Positions 35,741 through 44,027 of a stretch of 64,000 nucleotides of DNA are shown here, one piece after another. The position numbers were made by a program, and so were the translations under genes. The stretch is from Arenibacter echinorum (lineage in GTDB: Bacteria; Bacteroidota; Bacteroidia; Flavobacteriales; Flavobacteriaceae). The notes beneath the pieces are model-generated. The model did not search any database and was not told the origin of the DNA. It saw only the letters and a list, made by a program, of their open reading frames with translations. The DNA lies in the NCBI RefSeq assembly GCF_003259375.1, contig NZ_QLLN01000006.1, forward strand, positions 62,001-126,000, in the 5' to 3' direction. Each line of letters begins with the position of its first letter. Positions within the stretch are counted from its first letter, which is position 1.

Positions 35741-36072
35741 CTCTTCGTTATTTATTTATAATAAATTATGGCAAAAGTAAGTCCGTGTTATGCAGTTCAT
35801 ATAATACTTACCTTCAATGGACTATGAACCACACATAACCAAATAAGCTTCAAGTCCCTTTCCTAACAATTTTCCAATAAAATTAAAGAGAACAAAACGA
35901 TTAATTCATGATTTTAATCAGTTTCACACATTGTGGTTTTTTATATTTTTACCTTGATATTTATTAGGGTGTCCAATATTTTTGGAATATGTATTGCTAA
36001 AATACCCATTACCAGTATCCATTACATTTGGTTCGACAATCGATAAGAATAAAGAAAATAAATAACTGCTAA
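35741..36072. other. 332-base divergent intergenic region, usp / cbpA
   Basis: No gene is visible. It holds -7-type matches for both flanking genes: CAAAAGTA (TACTTTTG on the minus strand) at 35772-35779 and TACATTTG at 36023-36030 on the plus strand. Neither has a well-spaced TTG partner. The rest is AT-rich sequence without clear repeats. Confidence 0.5.
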
Positions 36073-36966
36073 GTGAAATTTATAGACTACTACAAAATCT
36101 TGGGATTGGACAAAAGCGCCAGTCAAAGCGAAATAAAAAAGGCGTATCGGAAATTGGCCAGAAAACATCATCCAGATGTTAACCCCAATGACAAGGAAGC
36201 CGAAAAAAAGTTTAAGGAAATCAATGAAGCCAATGAGGTACTTAGCGATCCGGAAAAACGTAAAAAATACGACAAGTACGGAAAGGATTGGGAGCACGCG
36301 GAAGAGTTTGAAAAAGCTAGGGCATCTCAACAATCGGCCTATGGAAGTGGTGGCCAAAGTTATTCGCAAAGTTATGGGGAACAAGATTTCTCGGATTTTT
36401 TCGAATCTATGTTTGGAGGTTCTGGTGGCTTTTCAGGAAGAAGCAAAGCTGGTTTTAGAGGCCAGGATCTCAACGCCGAGTTAAAATTGCACCTTAGGGA
36501 TGTATTTACGCCCCATAAGCAAACACTTAATGTAAACGGTAAAAATATTAGAATCACCGTCCCTGCCGGAATCGAAAATGGGCAAACCATAAAAATTAGT
36601 GGTCATGGCGGGCCCGGACATCAGGGGGGGCCAAAGGGTGACCTATATATTACCTTTGGAATCATAAATGATACCGCTTTTAAAAGGGATGGGAATAACT
36701 TATATACTAAGGTAAACCTGGACTTATACACTGCCCTTTTGGGCGGTGAAATAATGGTGAATACCTTTGACGGACAGGTAAAATTAAATGTTAAGCCAGA
36801 AACGCAGAACGGCACCAAAGTTAAATTAAAAGGCAAGGGCTTCCCTGTATATAAAAAGCCAGATGTTTATGGGGATTTATATATTACCTACAATCTTGTT
36901 ACTCCAACCAATTTAACCGCCAAAGAAAAAGGACTATTTCAGGAATTGGCCAATCTGAGAAAATAA
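36073..36966 (+). CDS. cbpA: CbpA-type DnaJ co-chaperone
   Basis: 297 residues starting at GTG 36073; the J domain begins four residues later, so this start is well fixed. J domain 4-70 with the HPD motif at 33-35; a Gly/Ser/Gln-rich linker (about 95-140, [24 protein letters not shown]); and two C-terminal substrate-binding barrels (about 135-290). The Zn-finger of true DnaJ is absent, which defines CbpA. It stimulates DnaK ATPase and delivers clients. It is followed 66 bases later by cbpM. Confidence 0.92.
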   Translation: MKFIDYYKILGLDKSASQSEIKKAYRKLARKHHPDVNPNDKEAEKKFKEINEANEVLSDPEKRKKYDKYGKDWEHAEEFEKARASQQSAYGSGGQSYSQSYGEQDFSDFFESMFGGSGGFSGRSKAGFRGQDLNAELKLHLRDVFTPHKQTLNVNGKNIRITVPAGIENGQTIKISGHGGPGHQGGPKGDLYITFGIINDTAFKRDGNNLYTKVNLDLYTALLGGEIMVNTFDGQVKLNVKPETQNGTKVKLKGKGFPVYKKPDVYGDLYITYNLVTPTNLTAKEKGLFQELANLRK

Positions 36967-37032
36967 TTTAACTATGAAAAGAGAAACCCGCACTAGGGCA
37001 TCAAACAATCACATTCATAAAATGTAATCCTT

Positions 37033-37320
37033 ATGGAACAGGAATATATACTTATCACCGACTTTTGTACGAGTCATAATATAGAAACCCATTTCGTAAT
37101 GGAGCTTTATGAGTACGGACTGGTAGATGTCATAGTCAAAGAAGACATACACTATATACCTATTCAACAACTGCCGAAAGCGGAAAAAATACTAAGACTA
37201 CATTCCGATCTCGATATCAACCTGGAAGGCATTGCGGTTATTACCCGACTTTTAAATAGGATGGAAAAAATGCAAAATGAAATTACCCAACTAAAAAATA
37301 AATTGGACCTATATAGTTAG
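37033..37320 (+). CDS. cbpM: CbpM-type chaperone modulator
   Basis: 95 residues. The MerR-HTH-like fold has ILITDFCTSHNIETHFVMELYEYGLVDV at the N-terminus, a middle QQLPKAEKILRLHSDLDINLEGIAVI, and a C-terminal coiled coil LLNRMEKMQNEITQLKNKL. CbpM binds the CbpA J domain and inhibits it; the conserved order cbpA-cbpM supports this. It is cotranscribed with cbpA (66-base gap). Confidence 0.88.
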   Translation: MEQEYILITDFCTSHNIETHFVMELYEYGLVDVIVKEDIHYIPIQQLPKAEKILRLHSDLDINLEGIAVITRLLNRMEKMQNEITQLKNKLDLYS

Positions 37321-37511
37321 GGTTAAACGAACCAAAAAGCTGTATTTCCCATTGGTATAAAAAAACGAATGTTTGATCAATCTCAAACCAGATATATGCT
37401 CCAGGCCATTAAAAATGTAATAATAATATAATTGCTCAAAACTGATTTAAATCATTTTGGACATGGACTTGGATGCCTAATTTCGTATAGATTAATAAAA
37501 ACCTTGATTCC

Positions 37512-37727
37512 ATGACCACATTGCTTAAAGTTGAACAGCTTATTTCCGAAGAAAGCAAAAACATTATTTCCAGAAACCTAAGTCGGATTTTGGATTTAAG
37601 AATATTGGATATTGATGTTATCAATAAGACAATATCACTGGTCTACAACAACCCCTTTGTATTGGACAAGGCAAAAAAGGAATTGGGCCGAGTGGGCTAT
37701 TCCCTGGAAACCCAACTACCCCTTTAA
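37512..37727 (+). CDS. Small HMA-like protein lacking the metal-binding Cys pair
   Basis: 71 residues. The beta-alpha-beta order and length resemble a heavy-metal-associated (HMA) domain (VEQLISEESKNIISRNLSRILDLRILDIDVINKTISLVYN, KAKKELGRVGYSLE), but the C-x-x-C loop is missing and the protein has no Cys at all. It may be a regulatory or structural relic. It follows the cbpM gene by 191 bases in the same direction. No function is assigned. Confidence 0.6.
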   Translation: MTTLLKVEQLISEESKNIISRNLSRILDLRILDIDVINKTISLVYNNPFVLDKAKKELGRVGYSLETQLPL

Positions 37728-37790
37728 ACTCCTTTGTTCCTATACACGGAGGGGATTTCTATAATTTTTGAGTATTATAATTTACTTAAT

Positions 37791-38834
37791 TCAGCCTAAA
37801 CTGCTATAGTGTTCATTGGATAATGACTTCATAGTTTCAGCTGCCTGTTCGGCCGTAATATCGCGTTGTGGATTGGCAAACATTTCATAACCTACCATAA
37901 ACTTTTTTACAGTAGCCGAGCGCAATAAAGGTGGGTAAAATGACATATGGAAATGCCATTCCGGATGGTCCGTGCCATCTGTAGGTGCCTGATGTATACC
38001 TGCAGAATATGGAAAGGAAGTGTTGAATATATTATCGTACTTAATAGTAAGTTGTTTTAGGATTTCGGCGTAGGAAATCTTCTCCGATTCCGAAAGCAGA
38101 CCTATATGTGCCAATTTTCTTTTGGGGAGGATCATAGTCTCATAAGGCCATACTGCCCAATAGGGAATAAGCGCTACAAAATGCTCGTTTTCGACTATAA
38201 TACGCTCCTGCAACTTTAATTCCTGCTCAATATAATCCTCCAAAATACTTCTCCTGTGGGTCTCCCAATAAGCTTTAAGACTTTCTATTTTCTTTTGGAC
38301 TTCCTGTGGAATTTTATTTTGTGCCCAAATTTGTCCGTGAGGGTGAGGGTTACTACACCCCATTATGTCCCCTTTATTCTCAAAAATTTGCACGTGATTA
38401 ATGCCTACTTTAGCACCCAGTTCTTTATATTCTTTTTGCCAAAGTGAAATTACTTCCGCAATGTCCGGAACTTCCATTAAAGGTAAGGTCAGGGAGTGAT
38501 TGGGCGAAAAGCAAACTACCTTACAGATACCTGATTCGGATTCGGCGAACAATAATCCATTTTTATAAGACTCTTCTTTTACATTGGGCAATAGGGCAGA
38601 AAAATCGTTGACAAAGGAATATGGTTTTTCGTAACTGGGATTAAACTCCCCTCCCATTCTTTCGTTAGTGGGGCAAAGATAGCATGAAGGCTCATACACG
38701 GGTAAGTCTTTAGTAGCACTTTTTTCGGTCTTTCCCTGCCATGGCCTTTTGGTCCTATGGGGAGAAACTAAAATCCATTCTCCCGTTAAAATATTTAACC
38801 TTCTATGGGGATTGTCATTAAAACTATTTGTCAT
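37791..38834 (-). CDS. galT: Galactose-1-phosphate uridylyltransferase
   Basis: 347 residues. The active site is the HPH loop with nucleophilic His (SNPHPHGQIWA) near 165. The N-terminal RRLNILTGEWILVSPHRTKRPWQG and the zinc-ligand Cys pair CYLCPTN are characteristic, and the C-terminal WHFHMSFYPP supplies further metal ligands. It swaps UDP from UDP-glucose to galactose-1-phosphate (Leloir pathway). Its start overlaps the galK stop by 4 bases, so the two are translationally coupled. Confidence 0.94.
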   Translation of the reverse strand: MTNSFNDNPHRRLNILTGEWILVSPHRTKRPWQGKTEKSATKDLPVYEPSCYLCPTNERMGGEFNPSYEKPYSFVNDFSALLPNVKEESYKNGLLFAESESGICKVVCFSPNHSLTLPLMEVPDIAEVISLWQKEYKELGAKVGINHVQIFENKGDIMGCSNPHPHGQIWAQNKIPQEVQKKIESLKAYWETHRRSILEDYIEQELKLQERIIVENEHFVALIPYWAVWPYETMILPKRKLAHIGLLSESEKISYAEILKQLTIKYDNIFNTSFPYSAGIHQAPTDGTDHPEWHFHMSFYPPLLRSATVKKFMVGYEMFANPQRDITAEQAAETMKSLSNEHYSSLG

Positions 38835-39970
38835 TTCGTTTTTTTTCGTATGTGTGTTCCAGCACTAGGTTGTACCTCAAAAGCATCCAATTCAATATTG
38901 AAAGCCTCTTTATATGCCTTGGTGGCTTCCCGAACAAACGCATCCACCTTGTCTTTATGCACAATGTTCAAGGTGCAGCCTCCGAATCCACCACCCGTTT
39001 GTCTAGCCCCTAAAACGGCCTCGTACTGTTTGGAAAAATCAACCAAAAAATCAGATTCAGGACAGCTCACTTCGTAGAGTTTGCTGATCCCTTCATGTGC
39101 CTCGTATAGTAAGGTTCCAAAAAGATTTAAATCATTGGCCTTTAAAGCATTTGCCGTTTGTAAAACCCTATCATTTTCACTAACAATAAAACTGCATCTT
39201 TTAAAAAGCGTTGCATCCATTGTCTGCTTAAATTCTTGAATCATATTAGCCGTTACATCCCTTAACGACCTTACTTCCGGATATTGTTTCTGAATTATGG
39301 CCACGCCTTCCTCACACTCCCGCTTTCTCGTATTATACTCACTGGAGGCCAGGTTGTGCGACACTTTGGTATTCAGCATTATCATCCGATATGGATCAAT
39401 ATGTATCGGGATTTGCTGATGCTCCTGCGACTTGCAATCCAACAAAATTACATGTCCCTTTTTGCTCATTACGGAAGCAAATTGGTCCATAATTCCACAT
39501 TGGGTTCCTACGAAAGTATGCTCCGCCTTTTGCGAAAGCTGGACTATATCCATTTTGGAAAGTCCTAGATCAAACAGTTCATTGAGCCCAAATGCCAGTC
39601 CACATTCCAAGGCCGCGGACGAACTAAGCCCTGAACCCATTGGTAATTTACTTTCAATGGTACAGTCGAACCCCCTTAACTTATCAGTTCTCAACAAAAT
39701 TTCATTTAAAACGCCAAGAATATAATTCTCCCATTCCACATTGCTCCGGGCAATTTTATCCAATTGAAGGGAGAACCCTGTATTGTAACCCAAACTATAA
39801 AGGTTACATTCCTTATCCGAATTGTTCCTAATGAATTTAAAGGTAATTTTCTTCTCTATGGCCGTAGGCAATACATACCCAAGGTTATAATCTGTGTGTT
39901 CCCCAATCAAATTGATCCTTCCAGGGGATTCAACAATCAGCTCAGGGGTGAAATTTATAGGAAACGGCAT
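38831..39970 (-). CDS. galK: Galactokinase
   Basis: 379 residues, GHMP kinase fold. The signature GRINLIGEHTDYNLGYVLP is at 17-35, the ATP loop PMGSGLSSSAALE is near 110-122, and TGGGFGGCTL is near the C-terminus. It phosphorylates galactose to galactose-1-phosphate in the cytoplasm. It is the first gene of galK-galT, with a -7 element and palindromic operator upstream. No transporter or mutarotase gene is present here. Confidence 0.94.
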   Translation of the reverse strand: MPFPINFTPELIVESPGRINLIGEHTDYNLGYVLPTAIEKKITFKFIRNNSDKECNLYSLGYNTGFSLQLDKIARSNVEWENYILGVLNEILLRTDKLRGFDCTIESKLPMGSGLSSSAALECGLAFGLNELFDLGLSKMDIVQLSQKAEHTFVGTQCGIMDQFASVMSKKGHVILLDCKSQEHQQIPIHIDPYRMIMLNTKVSHNLASSEYNTRKRECEEGVAIIQKQYPEVRSLRDVTANMIQEFKQTMDATLFKRCSFIVSENDRVLQTANALKANDLNLFGTLLYEAHEGISKLYEVSCPESDFLVDFSKQYEAVLGARQTGGGFGGCTLNIVHKDKVDAFVREATKAYKEAFNIELDAFEVQPSAGTHIRKKTK

Positions 39971-39992
39971 ATACTTTTAGTGTATTAAGCTG

Positions 39993-40000
39993 CAAATATA
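39993..40000 (-). promoter_or_regulatory. -7 element of the galKT promoter
   Basis: Minus-strand TATATTTG matches TAnnTTTG fully, 22 bases ahead of the galK ATG. The -33 element is weak, fitting a regulated promoter. Confidence 0.4.
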
Positions 40001-40029
40001 AAAAAATAACTTTTATAAATGTATAATTT

Positions 40030-40046
40030 ACGTTTATAATAAACGT
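40030..40046. promoter_or_regulatory. Candidate galKT operator
   Basis: ACGTTTATAATAAACGT is a perfect 17-base palindrome (centre 40038) just upstream of where the -33 element of galK should lie. Position and symmetry fit a dimeric sugar-responsive regulator (LacI, GntR or NUDIX-type are all possible). No such regulator is encoded nearby. Confidence 0.5.
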
Positions 40047-40082
40047 GTATTCTGCCAAAATCTATCCTTATAACCTCCTAAC

Positions 40083-40117
40083 AAAAAAAAATCCCCAGGC
40101 CAAGCCAAAGGGGATTT
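40083..40117 (-). terminator. Intrinsic terminator of the FGE-end operon
   Basis: Arms AAATCCCC (40089-40096) and GGGGATTT (40110-40117) pair perfectly. On the minus strand a T tract follows. It ends the leftward sulfatase/hexosaminidase/FGE transcript. Confidence 0.75.
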
Positions 40118-40145
40118 AAAACTTAAAATATTTTAGAAAACAATG

Positions 40146-41303
40146 TTATTCCTCTGTAAGCATGTCCACAGTAGCTACAGTCCTGAATCCTAGATGCTCC
40201 AAGGAAGAATCCAAGCTAGAGGCCATCCTGGAAGATATTCTGTAACTGGCACAATAGGAAGCGTTACATAAAAAAGATCCTCCCCTCATTACCTTCTCCT
40301 TGGCATAGGGCATATTGGGATTATATGCAGTGGCTGCTCCTTGAGGGTTTACTACGGGACCATTCAATGCGCCCAATTCGTTGTAATAATTGGTATTGTA
40401 CCAATCGCTGGTCCATTCCCAAACATTACCGGCCATATCGTAAAGACCAAAGTCATTGGGAGGGTAAGTTTTAACTTTTGCCCGTTGTTCAAAACCATCC
40501 GCTTTAACATTGGTTACCGGAAATTCGCCTTCCCAGGTATTGGCCATTTGGGATAAAATGGAATCGTCATCGCCCCAAAAATAGATACTTTCCGTTTTAT
40601 TACCTCTTGCAGCTCTTTCCCACTCAGCTTCTGTAGGCAATCTTCTACCGGCCCATTGGCAATATGCCAGGGCATCCTCGTAGGCAACTTGTACTACAGG
40701 TTCGTTATCTTTTCCCTTTATGGAACTTCCAGGTCCGTTGGGTTGTTTCCAATTGGCCCCAATAGTCCAGTTCCACCATTGTGAAAAGTCGTAAAGGTTG
40801 GGGACAGAAGTTTTAGTTTTTTTAAAGGTCAATGACCCTGGCTGCAAAATGGAATCATGGGGTTTGGGAGTACCCTCTGGGACCTGTGTTTTCATTTCCT
40901 CCCAATCTATTGCCCGCTCCGCTACAGTAACATAGCCTGTTTCCTTAACAAACTTTGCAAATTGGGCATTGGTCACCTCTGTAACATCCATAAAAAAACC
41001 ATTGACCTTAACTTTGTGGGCAGGTTTTTCATGATCCATAGCCATTTTATCTTGGGGTACCGCACCTTGCGTAAACTCACCTCCCGGAATCCAAACCATT
41101 CCGTCGGGTGCCTTTATATTTTCCGGTTTTTCTATCAAAATAGGAGTTGTGTCGACCACTGATTCCGCAACCTCCGATATTGGAGCACTACCTTCAACTT
41201 TATCGACCGACTTCTTATCCTCCTTACATTGAACCATCAAAGCCAACATAAAAAGGGCACCTAAAACATTAATTTTTTGCATTCTATAGTTTTTAATACT
41301 CAC
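40146..41303 (-). CDS. Lipoprotein formylglycine-generating enzyme (SUMF1/FGE family)
   Basis: 385 residues. A lipoprotein signal ends LMVQC, followed by KEDKK, the surface-export-like pattern. A start at the second ATG (codon 8, 41282) gives a more usual signal length. The FGE domain (about 68-378) has MVWIPGGEFTQG, EVTNAQFAKFVKETGY, GRRLPTEAEWERAARG, YDMAGNVWEW and, near the end, RGGSFLCNASYC with C346 and C351 spaced exactly as the catalytic Cys pair of human FGE (C336/C341). These residues bind copper and convert the sulfatase Cys to formylglycine. Many family members without the Cys pair (GldJ/GldK, EgtB) are not maturases; this one has it. It ends the operon containing a Cys-type sulfatase, fitting that substrate, although its exported location is unusual. 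Confidence 0.85.
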   Translation of the reverse strand: MSIKNYRMQKINVLGALFMLALMVQCKEDKKSVDKVEGSAPISEVAESVVDTTPILIEKPENIKAPDGMVWIPGGEFTQGAVPQDKMAMDHEKPAHKVKVNGFFMDVTEVTNAQFAKFVKETGYVTVAERAIDWEEMKTQVPEGTPKPHDSILQPGSLTFKKTKTSVPNLYDFSQWWNWTIGANWKQPNGPGSSIKGKDNEPVVQVAYEDALAYCQWAGRRLPTEAEWERAARGNKTESIYFWGDDDSILSQMANTWEGEFPVTNVKADGFEQRAKVKTYPPNDFGLYDMAGNVWEWTSDWYNTNYYNELGALNGPVVNPQGAATAYNPNMPYAKEKVMRGGSFLCNASYCASYRISSRMASSLDSSLEHLGFRTVATVDMLTEE

Positions 41304-41326
41304 AAATGTAAAGAACCAAAATGATT

Positions 41327-42286
41327 CTATTCCCCTTGGGGAATAAATTTCATGTCATTAGGTGTTGACGCCATTTTCATAATGGCATTAAATATATACT
41401 GGCAAACCTGTTTTTGTCCCTCAAAGTTAATCAGCTCTACCGTATCCTCTGGAGTATGGTATTGTGGATGCCCACCTGTATGGATTCCAAGTACGGAAAT
41501 ATTTTTTTTATAAAAAGAAACATGATCCGAACCTCCCACAGAGCCAGCATGAACTACAGGCGACAAACCTAATGGAGGTCCCAATTCCTTCATTAAGTCT
41601 ACGCCCCCTGGAAAGGTTCCAGCTCCGCCCATATAGACCTGCTTGGCATCGTTTAACCTGCCTACCATATCCATATTGATCATTAATTTAATCTGTGATA
41701 ATGGAACAATAGGATTGTCTGTAAAATATTTGCTGCCTAAAAGTCCCTGTTCCTCTGCCCCAAAAGCGACCAACAAAATACTTTTTTTTAACTCTGACCT
41801 TTGGGCCATTAGCTTCTCCCCTATTTCCAATAATGCCGAAGTACCACTTGCATTATCATCCGCACCATGGTGTATCCTGATTTTATCCGACTTTGATGAC
41901 GGTCCACCCCCCATTCCCAAATGATCATAATGGGCCCCCAAAACAATATATTCATTCTTCAATAATGGATCATTACCCTCGATAAAGCCTATAACATTCC
42001 ATGTCTCAACGGCATTTTTGGGTACCTCCCCTTTCTTTACCCTTAATTGGGCCACAAAGGGCTGCTTATAAGATTTCATAAAGGGAGATATACCCGCCTT
42101 TTTAAAATCCTTTATTATATATCTGACAATCCTTTTGTTAATTTTTCCTCCGGGATATCTCCCCGAATTTTTATCGGCCGTTAAATAGGTAATATGTCCT
42201 TTTAGTTCATCAGTAGTAATGTCATCCTGTGCAATGCAAATATTGAAGCAACTCTGCAACAGAATATAAACAATAAATAATCTCAT
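41327..42286 (-). CDS. Secreted M28 family zinc aminopeptidase
   Basis: 319 residues. Signal peptide about 1-19 (ending NICIAQ). The M28 metal ligands are seen in order: GAHYDHLG, HHGADDNASG, FGAEEQGLLGS (catalytic Glu), MINMDMVGRL and GGHPQYHTPEDT. The enzyme removes N-terminal residues from peptides outside the cytoplasm. Its place between FGE and GH20 genes suggests that the glycan substrate comes attached to protein, for example as a mucin or proteoglycan (inference). Confidence 0.9.
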   Translation of the reverse strand: MRLFIVYILLQSCFNICIAQDDITTDELKGHITYLTADKNSGRYPGGKINKRIVRYIIKDFKKAGISPFMKSYKQPFVAQLRVKKGEVPKNAVETWNVIGFIEGNDPLLKNEYIVLGAHYDHLGMGGGPSSKSDKIRIHHGADDNASGTSALLEIGEKLMAQRSELKKSILLVAFGAEEQGLLGSKYFTDNPIVPLSQIKLMINMDMVGRLNDAKQVYMGGAGTFPGGVDLMKELGPPLGLSPVVHAGSVGGSDHVSFYKKNISVLGIHTGGHPQYHTPEDTVELINFEGQKQVCQYIFNAIMKMASTPNDMKFIPQGE

Positions 42287-42299
42287 CTGATATTTGTCT

Positions 42300-43928
42300 T
42301 TATCTGTTTTCTTTAAAATCTATACGTTCAAATTTTTCTGGTAAAGTAATCCCTTTATGTTTCCATTTTGTCAATAATTCATTGAGGTTGCTACGGAAAA
42401 CGGAATAGTCTTTTTTCCTTTTGGATGTCCAACCAACTTCTGCATATGCTGCCAATCTTGGGAAAACCATTTTATCCATGTCATTTGCTCCAGGTATCCA
42501 TTCTCCCCACATTTGACACCCGCTTCCTATAACTTTTGAGTGAAAACTTTCCTCCAATCCGTCAGGTATGGGGTCAAAGCTATATGCTTTCTCCAAAGGA
42601 ATATATTCGTAGGAATAATCCAAATAGGTATATTCATGATAAGAATTTACGATGTCATAACCTTCTTGTACCGCTTTTGACACCAAGTCCAAGTTGCCCT
42701 TCCAAAAATGAACCAAGGTGTTTTTTGCCAAACTTTCTTTTGCCTCCATATCAGAAGATTCCTGCCATTCATGTACATTCTCTCCTAGAATTTCATTCCA
42801 TCCCATCATTCGATGTCCATTTTTATTTAAATAGTTTGAAATTCTGTTCGTAAAGAAAATATGCAAATCGGCCGGAGATGCCAATCCATTTTCTTTCATA
42901 AAATCTTGAATTTCCCCTGATGACTTCCAGGCATCGAACTTTACTTCATCTCCCCCTATATGGATAATATTACTCGGGAATAAATCCATAACCTCAGATA
43001 GTACATTTTCAAGAAAATCGTAAACCCTCGGATCTGACACATTAAAAGAATCTGGAAGCTTCCCAAATACTGTGGGTACCTCAGATAGTTCTCCTATGGT
43101 ACCCAACCATGGGTAGGCTGCTATAGCAGCTGATGCATGACCTGGCATTTCAATTTCAGGAATTATTGTTATTTGTCTTTTTTTTGCGTAAGCAATTATT
43201 TCCTTAACCTGCTCCTGGGTATAATATCCTGAATGTGGAACATTGGATCTTACTTCACTATCCCAACCCCCAATCTGGGAATTGGACCTGCTAGACCCCA
43301 CCTGTGTTAATTTGGGATACTTTTTAATTTCCAATCTCCAGCCTTGGTCATCTGTCAAATGCCAATGAAACACATTCATTTTTAGAAGTGCCATTTCATC
43401 CAACAACTTTTTAACCTGCTCCATTCCTTTAAAATAACGTGCTTCATCCAGCATAAAGGCACGCCACCCAAATCGTGGACGATCTTCAATGTTAATTCCT
43501 GCAACAGATAAATTCGCCTTCTTGGATAGCGTATCTTTCTCCAATAACTGTTGCAATGAGATAATACCATAGAATACACCTTTACTAGTTCCTGCAAAAA
43601 TAGATATGGCACTATTGTCTACCTTTAATTTATATCCCTCATCTCCCAATTCCTCGGCCAATTGGGGATCCAGGTTTAGGATAATTCCGTTTCCTCCTCC
43701 TTTATTGATCTTCAGTTCCTTCTGATGTTCAGCTATTAATAATTCTTTAAGATAATTGGCATTCTCCAAGTTGGCACTATCCGCTATAATGGGAGTATCT
43801 GATTTAATAGTAAAGCTACCTTTTCCCTTATAAGCCTTTAAAGGCTGTGGAATAATCCCCGTATTTTGGCTTCGGACGGATATCGCCAAAAGCAAAACTA
43901 GTGGTAAAACAATGCTGGTTTTATTCAT
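42300..43928 (-). CDS. GH20 beta-N-acetylhexosaminidase
   Basis: 542 residues with a signal peptide (about 1-20, ISVRSQ). An N-terminal GH20b alpha/beta domain (about 25-145) precedes the catalytic TIM barrel (about 150-490): GWRAFMLDEARYFKG, FHWHLTDDQGWRLEI, PEIEMPGHASAA and HIGGDEVKFDAW, where D327-E328 is the assisting Asp/acid Glu pair of substrate-assisted catalysis. It removes terminal beta-linked GlcNAc or GalNAc. The neighbouring sulfatase could clear sulfate groups that block it. Intact and of normal length. Confidence 0.92.
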   Translation of the reverse strand: MNKTSIVLPLVLLLAISVRSQNTGIIPQPLKAYKGKGSFTIKSDTPIIADSANLENANYLKELLIAEHQKELKINKGGGNGIILNLDPQLAEELGDEGYKLKVDNSAISIFAGTSKGVFYGIISLQQLLEKDTLSKKANLSVAGINIEDRPRFGWRAFMLDEARYFKGMEQVKKLLDEMALLKMNVFHWHLTDDQGWRLEIKKYPKLTQVGSSRSNSQIGGWDSEVRSNVPHSGYYTQEQVKEIIAYAKKRQITIIPEIEMPGHASAAIAAYPWLGTIGELSEVPTVFGKLPDSFNVSDPRVYDFLENVLSEVMDLFPSNIIHIGGDEVKFDAWKSSGEIQDFMKENGLASPADLHIFFTNRISNYLNKNGHRMMGWNEILGENVHEWQESSDMEAKESLAKNTLVHFWKGNLDLVSKAVQEGYDIVNSYHEYTYLDYSYEYIPLEKAYSFDPIPDGLEESFHSKVIGSGCQMWGEWIPGANDMDKMVFPRLAAYAEVGWTSKRKKDYSVFRSNLNELLTKWKHKGITLPEKFERIDFKENR

Positions 43929-44027
43929 AATCCTTATAGATGAATTTAAGATATTTAATATTTACATTAGCACGCCAGACATATTTCACCGTTACTGATC
44001 AATAGTGCCACAATTGGCCCCAATGAT

